A DNA stretch of 64,000 nt, taken from NCBI GenBank assembly GCA_937136055.1, contig CAKZOD010000022.1, positions 62,001 to 126,000 on the forward strand, given 5' to 3'. The DNA comes from an uncultured Oceanospirillaceae bacterium (GTDB taxonomy: Bacteria > Pseudomonadota > Gammaproteobacteria > Pseudomonadales > Balneatricaceae). Position numbers and translations under genes: made by a program. The stretch's first letter is position 1, and the number at the start of each line of letters is the position of its first letter. Below, one piece after another: positions 53,705 to 63,316 of this stretch. The notes below the pieces were generated by a model, which searched no databases, was not told the origin of the DNA, and was given only the letters and a program-made list of their open reading frames with translations.

Positions 53705-54379
53705 ATGAAAGATTTTAAGATAGCCCCTTCCATTTTGGCTGCTGATTTTGCAAAGCTTGGCGAAGAAGTAGAAAATGTTCTAGCAGCAGGGGCGGATATT
53801 GTCCATTTTGATGTGATGGATAACCACTATGTACCAAATCTAACGATTGGGCCTATGGTTTGTAAAGCACTGCGTGATTACGGGATTAAAGCACCTATTG
53901 ATGTCCATTTGATGGTAAAGCCTGTTGATTCAATGATTTCTCAATTTATTGATGCTGGCGCTAGCTATATCACTTTCCATCCTGAAGCGTCCGAACATAT
54001 AGATCGCTCATTGCAAATGATCAAAGACGGGGGCTGTAAAGCGGGTTTAGTATTTAATCCAGCAACACCTTTGCACTATTTAGATCATGTGATGTCCAAG
54101 CTGGATATGATTTTACTAATGTCAGTTAATCCAGGCTTTGGTGGTCAGAAATTCATCCCATCAACGCTAACAAAGCTTCAACAAGTTCGTCGTCTAATTG
54201 ATGAATCTGGGTTTGATATTCGCCTGGAAGTTGATGGTGGGGTAACAGGCGACAATATCCAACAAATTGCTGCTGCCGGGGCTGATACTTTTGTTGCAGG
54301 TTCTGCTATCTTTAATGCGCCCGATTACAAGCAAAGCATAGATAAAATGCGAGAGGAACTCGCAAAAGCAATCGCTTAA
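53705..54379 (+). CDS. rpe: Ribulose-phosphate 3-epimerase
   Basis: Interconverts ribulose-5-phosphate and xylulose-5-phosphate in the pentose phosphate pathway. A 224-residue TIM barrel: [33 protein letters not shown] with metal His/Asp, [28 protein letters not shown] and [11 protein letters not shown]. All catalytic positions are present. Good AAAGGA ribosome site. Confidence 0.98.
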   Translation: MKDFKIAPSILAADFAKLGEEVENVLAAGADIVHFDVMDNHYVPNLTIGPMVCKALRDYGIKAPIDVHLMVKPVDSMISQFIDAGASYITFHPEASEHIDRSLQMIKDGGCKAGLVFNPATPLHYLDHVMSKLDMILLMSVNPGFGGQKFIPSTLTKLQQVRRLIDESGFDIRLEVDGGVTGDNIQQIAAAGADTFVAGSAIFNAPDYKQSIDKMREELAKAIA

Positions 54380-54430
54380 GTAGTGATGTAGTTTTGGCGG
54401 TAAATTTGATTGAGGAAAGTAGTAAGCTTG

Positions 54431-55789
54431 ATGTCAAACCATCTTAAACAAAAGTTGATAAACTTTAAGCAGTTGTTTTACAAGCTACCTAAGTTGCATC
54501 GGTATTTAATAGCAGTTTTAAGTGTTACTTGTCTCTTACTTGTAATTACTCCTACCTATCACTTCAGTGGTAAAGGTGTTGAAATTCCATTGCCCAAGTT
54601 GCAGGATCCTGAGTTTAAGGGTGTTGATGTTGCACTCAGTGATTTCAATACCGACACCATTCCCGATTACGAATGGGTTGTTCAGGAAGGAGATACACTG
54701 GGCGAGCTTTTCTCAATGTTTAACAAGTCATACACTCTGACCCAAATACTTGAAGCAGACAAAAACGTTCTTTCACTAGATGTGATTAACAAGGGCGATA
54801 TTTACCGGTTTTGGTTTGATGGAGAAACTGATAGCTTCGATGGCAAGAATGTTGTACTTGAACGTATGGAGCAGTATTTAGGCGTTGCCCATCAAGTTGT
54901 CTTTAAACGTAAAAATAAAGGTTATGAGTATAAAGAAACTCTGTTAGAGGGTACGTGGAGAAAGGTGCGTATTGCCGGTGAAATTAAAAGCCGCAGTAGC
55001 TTTTATAAAGCAGCGGTTGCTCTTGGTTTACCGGCAAATGATGTTGCGGTGATTAGACGCTTATTGAAAACTAAAATTGATTTTGCAAAACAGACCGCAG
55101 CCGGCGATCGTTTTGAAATCATAATCTCTAAGCAATTTGTGGGTAATGTGTCGACTGGCAATACCAAAGTTGAAGGGGTGAGGTTTTTTAACAGAAAAAC
55201 AGTTTATTCTGCCTTTGCTTACAAAGGTAATTACTTTGATAGTAAAGGTGAAGGGTTAGAAAGAGCTTTTACTCGCTATCCTTTAAAGCCTGGATTTCGC
55301 AGAATATCATCAAACTTTAACCCTCGAAGAAGACATCCCATTACGCGCTTAATCAGGCCGCATAACGGAACTGACTTTGCGGTATCGACAGGCACTGCGA
55401 TTTATGCACCCGGTGATGGTGTTGTTAAAAGGGTTGTTCGTCACAAATATGCGGGTTTATATATTGAGTTGCAGCACAGTTACAAATATAGAACACGTTA
55501 TTTACACTTGAGCAAAGCGCTGGTCAGAAAAGGGCAGCAAATTAAACGCGGTCAAAAAATCGCTTTAAGTGGTAATACTGGGGCTTCAACAGGGCCGCAC
55601 TTGCATTATGAGTTTCACGTCAATCAAAAACCGATTAACGCAATGGGAAATAAAGTACCAGTTTCAATTGGGGTTGATCGAAAATCGAAGGGGGAATACG
55701 AGAGGCGTGTTTCTAGTTTGATTAGAATGATGGAAAGTGAAGATGTAACAAGTACAAAGGCTGACAAGGAAAAAGCAAAAAAAGGTTAA
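54431..55789 (+). CDS. M23 family murein endopeptidase (MepM-like)
   Basis: Cleaves peptidoglycan cross-links or recycles them in the periplasm. The ATG at 54431 gives 452 residues; a TTG seven codons upstream is possible. An N-terminal membrane anchor (about 24-43, HRYLIAVLSVTCLLLVITPT) is followed by an OapA/LysM-like segment (YEWVVQEGDTLGELFSMFN, about 82-100). The C-terminal M23 domain has zinc ligands in HNGTDFAVSTG and HLHYEFHVN and the conserved YLHLS. All ligands are present, so it is probably active. The C-terminal tail is Lys-rich. Confidence 0.92.
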   Translation: MSNHLKQKLINFKQLFYKLPKLHRYLIAVLSVTCLLLVITPTYHFSGKGVEIPLPKLQDPEFKGVDVALSDFNTDTIPDYEWVVQEGDTLGELFSMFNKSYTLTQILEADKNVLSLDVINKGDIYRFWFDGETDSFDGKNVVLERMEQYLGVAHQVVFKRKNKGYEYKETLLEGTWRKVRIAGEIKSRSSFYKAAVALGLPANDVAVIRRLLKTKIDFAKQTAAGDRFEIIISKQFVGNVSTGNTKVEGVRFFNRKTVYSAFAYKGNYFDSKGEGLERAFTRYPLKPGFRRISSNFNPRRRHPITRLIRPHNGTDFAVSTGTAIYAPGDGVVKRVVRHKYAGLYIELQHSYKYRTRYLHLSKALVRKGQQIKRGQKIALSGNTGASTGPHLHYEFHVNQKPINAMGNKVPVSIGVDRKSKGEYERRVSSLIRMMESEDVTSTKADKEKAKKG

Positions 55790-55884
55790 AGAGGCTTGTG
55801 AAAGTAGTCATAAGCGCGTTAGCTCTCAAAACAGAATATTCAAGAAAGCTGTGATCGGTTCTTGATTTAAAAAAGGATAAGGTT

Positions 55885-56916
55885 TTGGAATTTTTACAAC
55901 GAATTTGGTTTAATTTCTGGGATGGTGTTGTCGGTTTTTCCCATGGTAGTAAGTTATTAAAAGTACTGGTTTCTATACTGGCTCTTTACTTAGTTATTTC
56001 AACAGCTTTAGCAATTTATTGGAGCAATACACCTGACTATCTTGAAGCTACTCCAGATACAGCAACGAGTGAGAAAGTCGTTGCAGGTGTGGCCACAACA
56101 GATGCTTTAATAAAAGTGACACAGACACTGCTAAACAAACCCGGTGGCTACATTACCAACGATAAAACATTACCCGGTATTTGGATGGATAATATGCCGC
56201 GCTGGGAGTTTGGTGTGTTAGTTCAAGCGCGCGATATGGCGAGGTCACTACGTAAAGATTTTAGTCGCTCTCAATCGCAGTCTACAGAAGATGTCGACTT
56301 GACGAATGCTGAGCCCAGGCTGCATTTTAACAACGATAGTTGGATGTTTCCTTCAACAGAAGGTGAGTACAAAAAGGCGCTGACTTACCTTGTGAATTAT
56401 CGAGATCGATTAGCAGACCCACAAGCACAGAGTGCTCAGTTCTATGCCAGAGCTGATAATCTTAATAACTGGTTAGGTGATGTCAGTACACGTTTGGGAA
56501 GTTTGTCTCAGCGCTTAAGTGCTAGTGTGGGCCAGCGACGCATTAATACTGATTTGGCAGGAGATGCGCAAGCGGTTCAATCGACTGCATCAGATCAAAT
56601 AGTAGAAGTGAAAACCCCTTGGAACAAAATTGATGATGTTTTCTATGAAGCACGGGGCTCGGCTTGGGCATTGATCCATTTGCTAAAGGCGATCGATAAA
56701 GATTTTGCCGGTGTGCTTGAGAAGAAAAATGCGCGCATTAGCTTGTTGCAGATTGTCAGGGAATTAGAAGCTACTCAAGGTTTTGTGTGGAGCCCATTCA
56801 TTTTAAACGGATCTGAATTTGGCCTTTGGGCTAACCATTCTCTTGTAATGTCTTCGTACATTACGCGAGCGAACGCGGCAATTATTGATTTAAGAAAGTT
56901 ATTAACTCAAGGGTAA
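55885..56916 (+). CDS. DUF2333 family membrane protein
   Basis: A 343-residue protein from a TTG start with a good AAGGATAAGG ribosome site. One membrane segment (about 24-44, LLKVLVSILALYLVISTALAI) is followed by a periplasmic region with LNKPGGYITNDKTLPGIWMDNMPRWEFGVL, typical of DUF2333. Function unknown. It lies 95 bases after the M23 peptidase gene in the same direction. Confidence 0.88.
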   Translation: MEFLQRIWFNFWDGVVGFSHGSKLLKVLVSILALYLVISTALAIYWSNTPDYLEATPDTATSEKVVAGVATTDALIKVTQTLLNKPGGYITNDKTLPGIWMDNMPRWEFGVLVQARDMARSLRKDFSRSQSQSTEDVDLTNAEPRLHFNNDSWMFPSTEGEYKKALTYLVNYRDRLADPQAQSAQFYARADNLNNWLGDVSTRLGSLSQRLSASVGQRRINTDLAGDAQAVQSTASDQIVEVKTPWNKIDDVFYEARGSAWALIHLLKAIDKDFAGVLEKKNARISLLQIVRELEATQGFVWSPFILNGSEFGLWANHSLVMSSYITRANAAIIDLRKLLTQG

Positions 56917-57193
56917 ATAGTAAGGTATATCGATGTAAGTGCCGACGATAATTACTGGCGTAAGCCCCAAGTTAAATAGCAGTAGAGTATTGAGAGCTTT
57001 ATAGTACTGAGTGCACAGGTAAAGAAAGCCCAGCACAGTGGCAGTTTATAACTTTAAAATTGTCGTCGAGCTGGTTTAAGCGTTTTTTGCGAGTACACAG
57101 TATATAAAGATCTTGAATTATGAATAACCAGTCTAGCTTGAATATTAAAATGTTATGCTGGCTTTTAAAGCGACTAAAGAAAGAGAGAATTAA

Positions 57194-57820
57194 ATGAGCG
57201 TACATGAGATTAAACATCCGTTGATCCAGCACAAGATTGGCTTGATGAGATCAGCATCAGTTAGCACCAGAAGCTTTCGCCAACTTGCAGGGGAAGTTGG
57301 GTGTTTACTCACTTATGAAGCGACTAAGGATTTGGAGCTAGAAGATTATAAGCTGGAAGGATGGTGCGGTGAAATTGACGCCCAGCGTATTAAAGGAAAA
57401 AAAATCACAGCAGTGCCAATTTTACGTGCTGGGTTAGGCATGTTAGATGGAGTATTGGAATTAGTGCCAAGTGCAAAAATTTCGGTGGTAGGCCTTTACC
57501 GTGATGAAGAAACACTTGAGCCTGTGCCGTATTTTGAAAAATTAGCACATGATATCGATGAGCGTTTAGCACTTGTTGTTGATCCAATGTTAGCGACGGG
57601 TGGCTCGATGATTGCAACAATTGATATGCTGAAAAAAGCAGGTTGTAAAAGCATTCGTGCTCTCGTGTTAGTGGCTGCTCCTGAAGGTATTGCAAAAGTG
57701 CAAGAAGCACACCCTGATGTGGATTTATTCACAGCGGCTGTTGATAGTCACTTAAATGAGCAAGGCTATATTATTCCTGGTTTAGGGGATGCTGGTGATA
57801 AAATATTTGGTACTAAATAG
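57194..57820 (+). CDS. upp: Uracil phosphoribosyltransferase
   Basis: Salvages uracil to UMP with PRPP. The 208-residue protein has [12 protein letters not shown] near the start, [20 protein letters not shown], the PRPP loop [14 protein letters not shown] and the uracil-binding [17 protein letters not shown] end. Monocistronic with a clear terminator downstream. Confidence 0.98.
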   Translation: MSVHEIKHPLIQHKIGLMRSASVSTRSFRQLAGEVGCLLTYEATKDLELEDYKLEGWCGEIDAQRIKGKKITAVPILRAGLGMLDGVLELVPSAKISVVGLYRDEETLEPVPYFEKLAHDIDERLALVVDPMLATGGSMIATIDMLKKAGCKSIRALVLVAAPEGIAKVQEAHPDVDLFTAAVDSHLNEQGYIIPGLGDAGDKIFGTK

Positions 57821-57847
57821 CGCTTCTCTGTTTGAGGGTTAATTATT

Positions 57848-57875
57848 AAAAAGGCAGCCTAGCGCTGCCTTTTTT
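57848..57875. terminator. Bidirectional terminator between upp and the E2 gene
   Basis: AAAAAGGCAGC (57848-57858) pairs with GCTGCCTTTTT (57864-57874) around a CTAGC loop; T-runs on both strands. It serves upp (plus) and the convergent dehydrogenase E2 gene (minus). Confidence 0.9.
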
Positions 57876-57911
57876 AGTTTTTGAAAAGTAGGGAGTTTAA
57901 GAGTTGCAGGT

Positions 57912-59183
57912 TTAGTTAGAGGGCCAGTTTTCAATTTGATTGACAAAAGCGGCTAAGAACTTGTTGGTCTGGTGTGCGTCGAGCGCTCTGTGATCAATTG
58001 ATAATGATACATAACACATTGGTTTGATAACCATTTGATCGTTACCATCAATGTTTCTTACAACGACACGTTTCTCCATTTTACCTACACCTAAAATAGC
58101 TACTTGCGGCTGATTGATGATGATAGGTGTTGCGATTAAGCTACCGCTTACACCGTAATTGGAAATAGTGAATGTGCCGCCTTGCATGTCATCAGCTGTG
58201 AGTTGTCTAGTGCGCGCTTTTTCGGTTTGCTCGCTAAGGTCTTTTGCGAGTTGGAACAAGCTCTTATTTGCCACATCTTTTACAACAGGAACAACCAGTC
58301 CTTTGTCATCAAGTGCGGTGCCAACGCCAATATTTACTTGTTTGAAGATCTCTAAAGCATCGCTATGGAATTGGCTGTTAATTTGAGGCACCTGTTCAAT
58401 GGCTCTGGCGCTAGCAATTAAGAAATAAGCAGTGAATGTAAGGTTGGCACCAGCATCTTGGTAGCCAAGCTTTCTTGCACTGCGATGAGCAATAATAGTG
58501 CTTAAATCCATCTCAAAAATGCTAGTGACATGAGGGGATGTATGCAGCAAGCTATCAACCATGTGGTTTGCAATGGCTTTGCGCATAGGGCTGTGGGGAA
58601 CTTTAGTTGACTGATCTGTTGCAGAGACTTCTTTGGCAGATGTAGACGTAATGGTTTGAGATTTAGTGATCGAGTGTTGAGGTTGTTGCGCTAACTCCGC
58701 TAAATATTGCTGTACATCCTTTTTGGTGATTCTCTCATCGAGACCACTGCCCTTTATCATTTCTGGAGAGAGATTGTGCTCGCTCAGTAAACGTTTTACA
58801 GCAGGCCCTAGTAAATGCTTCTTCGATTTGAAGTGCGCAAGCGTAGTATGCGAGTCGTTCTCTTTTTTAGGTAGTTCGCTGATCTCGTCTTGAGTTGAAG
58901 CATTAGAACCTGATTGAGAGGTTGGCACGCAAGCTTCAATATTCGTGTTTAGTGTTGCCAACTCATCTCCAGCAGATATCGTTTTTCCCACTTCAGCGTT
59001 AATCATAACGATAATGCCATCTGCGGGGGCTGTTATTTCAATAGCAACTTTATCAGTTTCTAAATCAACAATTGGTTGATCTTTCGTGACGGCGTCGCCA
59101 CTGCTTACTAACCACTGTGCGACAGTCGCTTGAGTGCCTTCTAATTGCTCTGCTTCAAGAAGAATTTGAATGATATCGGTCAT
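57912..59183 (-). CDS. 2-oxo acid dehydrogenase E2 (dihydrolipoyl acyltransferase)
   Basis: E2 core of a pyruvate- or branched-chain-type dehydrogenase complex. The 423 residues comprise one lipoyl domain with lipoylated Lys in DLETDKVAIEI (about 40-50), a linker, a peripheral subunit-binding domain (LLGPAVKRLLSEHNLSPEMI, about 124-143) and the acyltransferase domain from about 198. The catalytic HRxxDG motif reads SIDHRALDAH: His and Asp are kept and Gly is Ala. It is 20 bases downstream of the E1 gene. Substrate (pyruvate or branched-chain) cannot be fixed from sequence. Confidence 0.9.
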   Translation of the reverse strand: MTDIIQILLEAEQLEGTQATVAQWLVSSGDAVTKDQPIVDLETDKVAIEITAPADGIIVMINAEVGKTISAGDELATLNTNIEACVPTSQSGSNASTQDEISELPKKENDSHTTLAHFKSKKHLLGPAVKRLLSEHNLSPEMIKGSGLDERITKKDVQQYLAELAQQPQHSITKSQTITSTSAKEVSATDQSTKVPHSPMRKAIANHMVDSLLHTSPHVTSIFEMDLSTIIAHRSARKLGYQDAGANLTFTAYFLIASARAIEQVPQINSQFHSDALEIFKQVNIGVGTALDDKGLVVPVVKDVANKSLFQLAKDLSEQTEKARTRQLTADDMQGGTFTISNYGVSGSLIATPIIINQPQVAILGVGKMEKRVVVRNIDGNDQMVIKPMCYVSLSIDHRALDAHQTNKFLAAFVNQIENWPSN

Positions 59184-59203
59184 GTTAGTTCCTTAAATCA
59201 GCG

Positions 59204-61273
59204 TTATAGTGCAATGAGTTCAGCGATGTTTGATTTGATGCGCTCTACGCTAGGTAATGCACGCTCGAGTAGGTGGATATTATGAGCACTGGGAATATCT
59301 GGTGATGCAAGGCGCTTAACCGGAGCGTCAAGTTCAAAGAAAAGCTCTTCGGTTAAACAGGCGGCGATTTCAGCACCAAAACCAGCGGTTTTATTGTCTT
59401 CGTGAACGATTAAGCACTTGCCTGTTTTAGTGACCGAATTGAGCACAGCGTCTTTATCCCAAGGCTGGAGTGTGCGTAAATCGATAACCTCAACTTGGCC
59501 CTCAAAATCAACAGCCGCATTTTCACAGCGCTCTACCATTGCTCCCCAAGTTACAATGGTCAGATCGTTACCCTGGGTTAAATGTTTAGCAACACCAAAT
59601 TCAATGACATAATCATCACCAGGGTAAGGTCTGCGTGACCATGGGTTGTCTAGTAGAGCTCGGTGTTCAAAGAAAATAGTAGGGTTGTTGTCACGTAGTG
59701 CATACCTTAATAAGCCAACTGCATCTTCTGCGTTCGAAGGCATGGCAACTTGCCAGCCGACCTTGTGAATCCATTCAACTTCATCACTCATTGAGTGCCA
59801 AGGGTCCCCTCTGCGAGCATATCCGCCGGGAAGTCTTACCACCATTGGCGCTGCAAATTGATTGTTTGTTCTCCAGCGCATAATGCCTGCGTCACTGAGT
59901 TGTTCTGCTGCAGGTTCTGCATATTTTCGAAATTGAATTTCTGGAACCGGCATTAATCCAGATAGAGCAAGGCCGATAGAGCGACCAATAATGCCCTCTT
60001 CAGAGAGGCTAGTATCAAAAACACGGTTCTGGCCATGTTTGTTATGTAGCTCGAGAGTTGCACCATGAACACCGCCTTTAGGGCCAACATCTTCACCAAA
60101 AACAAGTACCTTTGGGTTGTTTGATAGCTCGAAATCAAGAGTTTTACGAATGGCTGCGAGCATGTTTTGGCGTGGACCACTCGGCTTAGAAATAAGAGTA
60201 TGCTCTGGGAACTTGTGTCCTTGAGCATGCAAGCCACCCCGAAGTTGCACGTTTGCTGAATCTGCGAATACATGGTCCGTAAGAGTGTCAGGGTTTGGTT
60301 CAGGTCGATTTTTGGCTTTCTCTACCGCAGCAGCAACTTCGAGTGTGCACGCTTGTGATAAAGCCTGCCAGGCGAGGTCATCCATAATGCCTTGCGAATT
60401 TAAGTATTCCTTAAGCTTAGGCTCTGGGTCACGTGCTTGATCTTCATCGATTAAGTGCGCAGGTTTGTAAGTTTGAGTATCTTGGAATGTATGACCGCAA
60501 AGTCTAGGTACTTTTAGGCGAAGCAAGCAGGTTCCCTTGCCTGATCTGACATGATTGACAGCTTTAGCAATTAACGCTGGAGTCTCTAAAGGATCAGTGC
60601 CATCTCCGTCGACAATTAATAGGTTTTTATAAGCGCTTAAGTTTGCAACCTGATCGCCCCCCGGTGTTTGTACTTCTTGGGGGACCGATATTCCATAGCC
60701 GTTATCTTCAATGTAAAAAAGATGAGGCAAGTTATTAGTGGTACTGATATTTAGAGCCGCCCAAAAGCCACTGGTAGACATTGAAGAGTCGCCGCCCATA
60801 GAGAGTGCAACAGCGCCTCTATAGCTCTCATCTTTCAGCTCGTTTAGATGATAGGTGATTGATTGTGCCCAGCCAGAAATAGGGCTGTATTGGGCGCCAA
60901 CGCCACCGCACATAGGGAAAAGCATAGCGCCTTTGTTTTCAAGATTGGGGTAGTTGCATACGACGCCAATATCGCGCCCATCGCTGTAGCTACCTGATTT
61001 AGCCATTGGTGCAGCTACTGCTTCTTCTAAATCTAAGCCGAGGGATAAAACAAAGGGACGCGAGCGGTAGTAACCAGTAGCAGCATCTTTTGGGTGATTC
61101 ATCATTAACCCTAATAAGATCTGAGCAAAATCATGACCTCTTGATGAAAATTGGTTAAATACGCGTTTTTCTGGAACGAGCACCTGCTCTTCAATATCAT
61201 CAACCGCTCTAGATGTGAGTAGTAATTTGGCAACTTTTTGCCATTGATCGGAGTTTAGGGTGTCAGTGTTCAT
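59204..61273 (-). CDS. Fused alpha-beta 2-oxo acid dehydrogenase E1 component
   Basis: Thiamine-diphosphate-dependent E1 in which the alpha and beta chains are one 689-residue protein. The start at 61273 is preceded by AAGG; an upstream start would add 19 unrelated residues. The alpha-like half has GGDSSMSTSGFW and EDNGYGISVP (ThDP/Mg region). The beta-like half begins near residue 365 (MLAAIRKTLDFELSN) with FGEDVGPKGGVHGAT, DTSLSEEGIIGRSIG and IFFEHRALLDNPW. Fused E1 proteins of this kind are usually annotated as branched-chain or generic 2-oxo acid E1. No E3 lies in the window. Confidence 0.9.
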   Translation of the reverse strand: MNTDTLNSDQWQKVAKLLLTSRAVDDIEEQVLVPEKRVFNQFSSRGHDFAQILLGLMMNHPKDAATGYYRSRPFVLSLGLDLEEAVAAPMAKSGSYSDGRDIGVVCNYPNLENKGAMLFPMCGGVGAQYSPISGWAQSITYHLNELKDESYRGAVALSMGGDSSMSTSGFWAALNISTTNNLPHLFYIEDNGYGISVPQEVQTPGGDQVANLSAYKNLLIVDGDGTDPLETPALIAKAVNHVRSGKGTCLLRLKVPRLCGHTFQDTQTYKPAHLIDEDQARDPEPKLKEYLNSQGIMDDLAWQALSQACTLEVAAAVEKAKNRPEPNPDTLTDHVFADSANVQLRGGLHAQGHKFPEHTLISKPSGPRQNMLAAIRKTLDFELSNNPKVLVFGEDVGPKGGVHGATLELHNKHGQNRVFDTSLSEEGIIGRSIGLALSGLMPVPEIQFRKYAEPAAEQLSDAGIMRWRTNNQFAAPMVVRLPGGYARRGDPWHSMSDEVEWIHKVGWQVAMPSNAEDAVGLLRYALRDNNPTIFFEHRALLDNPWSRRPYPGDDYVIEFGVAKHLTQGNDLTIVTWGAMVERCENAAVDFEGQVEVIDLRTLQPWDKDAVLNSVTKTGKCLIVHEDNKTAGFGAEIAACLTEELFFELDAPVKRLASPDIPSAHNIHLLERALPSVERIKSNIAELIAL

Positions 61274-61633
61274 TATCAGCCTTATTGTTATGTAATCTAA
61301 AAGAGTCTTAAGTTTTAGCTTGGTAAGCACTTAAAGAGCAGCAGGGAAGAGCTCTGCTTTGTGTCGTAAATTAATATCAATAAGGATACAAAAAGATAGC
61401 TGAAATTATCTTGTCATTTGGTTGGCGATTGCTATCGATTATGATATTTAATTGCTTAAATTGATAAATATATGAAATAATAATTTATAAAATAAACAAA
61501 AGGTAAAATATGTTCTATTATTGTCCAGTAGGGATGATTTATAGAAGGCCGCTCACCTGGCATTAGGTCAGTTGGCATGAATCTTGTGAATTAGCGTTTA
61601 GCTAAGTTCATTTATCGTTTGTGAAGGGGAAGT
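61274..61633. other. Divergent control region of E1 gene and Lrp-family gene
   Basis: 360 bases. The central part (about 61436-61515) is extremely AT-rich, with overlapping symmetric runs such as TTTAATTGCTTAAA and ATAATAATTTATAAAAT, the kind of DNA Lrp-family proteins bind. No promoter was assigned. Confidence 0.45.
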
Positions 61634-62113
61634 ATGAGTAATACACTGAGTTTAGATAAAACAGATTTGGCGATGCTGGCGTTACTGCAAGAAAACGGAC
61701 GAATGACCAATCAAGAGCTTGCTGATAACGTGAGTTTGACGACAGCCCCTTGTTTGAGACGCCTTAAAAGATTAGAGAATGAAAAGGTAATAGAAGGATA
61801 TTCGGCAATATTGAGCCCTAAGGCGTTGTCGCTCGAGGTTATGGCATTGGTGAGTGTTTCATTGAATGCTTATTCAGAGGAAGAAATCGCAGAGTTCGAG
61901 CAATTCGTAGAGCACAATGGCAATATTACAGAGTGTTATTCAGTATCAGGTGAGTACGATTTCTTTTTAAAAGTGGTTGCTAGTAATATTGCAGATATAG
62001 AAAATATTCTATTAAAGCAGTTATTGCGCCTGAAAATTGTGCGTACTGCAACCACTAACTTTGTGCTGGGCAAGCGTAAGAGCACAACGTCCCTTCCGCT
62101 ACTAAACATTTAA
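61634..62113 (+). CDS. Lrp/AsnC-family regulator (BkdR-like position)
   Basis: A 159-residue Lrp-type regulator with an N-terminal winged helix-turn-helix (LDKTDLAMLALLQENGRMTNQELADNVSLTTAPCLRRLKRL) and a C-terminal RAM ligand domain (FEQFVEHNGNITECYSVSGEYDFFLKVVASNIADIENILL). Divergent from the E1-E2 genes. In Pseudomonas the Lrp-type BkdR activates the branched-chain keto acid dehydrogenase operon from a divergent position, so the same role is inferred. GAAGGGGAAG ribosome site precedes the ATG. Confidence 0.88.
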   Translation: MSNTLSLDKTDLAMLALLQENGRMTNQELADNVSLTTAPCLRRLKRLENEKVIEGYSAILSPKALSLEVMALVSVSLNAYSEEEIAEFEQFVEHNGNITECYSVSGEYDFFLKVVASNIADIENILLKQLLRLKIVRTATTNFVLGKRKSTTSLPLLNI

Positions 62114-62313
62114 ATCTATAGTGTTTTTTCTAGCTCCGTGATAGTTAGTTCTGGGGTAGTTAAGTAATGCTGTGCGCTGTATTAAATCGCTATTACTAGC
62201 TGCGGCTAAATGTTAAATTAGTTATTCAATCAATCCCTTGAAAAGCGCAATAGATATACAGTAAGCGCTGAGATTGATATCTAGCTATGCAATAACAGGA
62301 AGGTTATAAACAT

Positions 62314-63132
62314 TTGAACTCCAAAACTAAATCGCGTCCGGGTCGACCAGCTACGGCCAATAAAACAACCGGGCAGGTGCAATCTCTGTCGCGGGGGCTT
62401 GCCTTGTTAGAATGTATAGCAGAAGCTAAAACGGGTGTATTGTTAACAGATTTAGCAGAGCAGCTTGGCTTGCCTGCTTCTACTGCACATCGTTTGTTAA
62501 AGACACTGGAAAGCCAAGGTTATGTTAGGCGAGAACCTGCGCAGGAGCTATGGTTTATAGGCACTACGGGGTTTAAAATTGGTAATGCCTTCTTGGCGAG
62601 TCGCGACTTTGTGCGCCAAGCTAAACCTTTTATGCAAGAGCTGGTGGATGAGTTAGGTGAAACTTCTAACTTGTCTATTCTACAGAATGATCATGCGGTT
62701 ATTATTGCTCAGCAACAGTGTAATGAAATGATGCGCATGATGGTGCCTTTGGGGAGTAGTTCGCCTTTACATGCATCAGGTGTGGGTAAGGCAATATTAG
62801 CGGCACTACCTGAAGCAGAGCGCAGTCAGCAAATTGAAAAACTAGAGCTCTCGCGTATCACACAGTGGACGATAACTTCAAAAGATGCTTTGAATGAAGT
62901 GTTAGTTGAATGTGCAAAAGCGGGTTGGTCTTTGGACGATCAAGAGCATGCGGTAGGTTTGCGCTGTGTTGCAGCTTGTCTATACGATGAGCGGGGCCAC
63001 CCTTTGGCGGCTATCTCAGTGTCCGGGCCGTTAGCGAGAATTGATGATGCGCGCGCGCAGCATTTAGGTGAAAAAGTGAAAGATAAAGCACGCCAAATAA
63101 CAGAGTTTATTGGAGGAAGTTGGCCGCAATAA
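62314..63132 (+). CDS. IclR-family regulator (possibly KdgR-like)
   Basis: A 272-residue regulator from a TTG start with AGGAAGG ribosome site at 62297-62303. N-terminal basic tail (KSRPGRPATANK), winged helix-turn-helix (LARGLA-like LSRGLALLECIAEAKTGVLLTDLAEQLGLPASTAHRLLKTLE) and a C-terminal IclR effector domain (GSSSPLHASGVGKAILAALP, CVAACLYDERGHPLAAISVSGP). It is convergent with a KDPG aldolase gene, which suggests control of sugar-acid catabolism, like KdgR; this is inference. Confidence 0.85.
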   Translation: MNSKTKSRPGRPATANKTTGQVQSLSRGLALLECIAEAKTGVLLTDLAEQLGLPASTAHRLLKTLESQGYVRREPAQELWFIGTTGFKIGNAFLASRDFVRQAKPFMQELVDELGETSNLSILQNDHAVIIAQQQCNEMMRMMVPLGSSSPLHASGVGKAILAALPEAERSQQIEKLELSRITQWTITSKDALNEVLVECAKAGWSLDDQEHAVGLRCVAACLYDERGHPLAAISVSGPLARIDDARAQHLGEKVKDKARQITEFIGGSWPQ

Positions 63133-63234
63133 AGTTTGTGATGGTGAGGGTTAAAACTTGGGCTTCTTTATATGGAAGTAATACGAGGTGGGGAAAAATA
63201 CGGCAATTAAAACAACTGCCGCTTCGCTTAAAGA

Positions 63235-63284
63235 GAGAGTGTTGGAAAACCCTAGCCGCCGCAGGCGAAAATGTTCCAGCTCTC
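63235..63284. terminator. Large imperfect hairpin between convergent iclR-type gene and eda
   Basis: GAGAG (63235-63239) pairs with CTCTC (63280-63284), TGGAA (63243-63247) with TTCCA (63274-63278), and GCC with GGC inside. A second small hairpin CGGCAATT/AACTGCCG lies just upstream (about 63201-63221). No T-run, so it may be a terminator or a repeat remnant. Confidence 0.4.
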
Positions 63285-63316
63285 CGGTAAGTGCAATACA
63301 GGATTCATACAAATAC

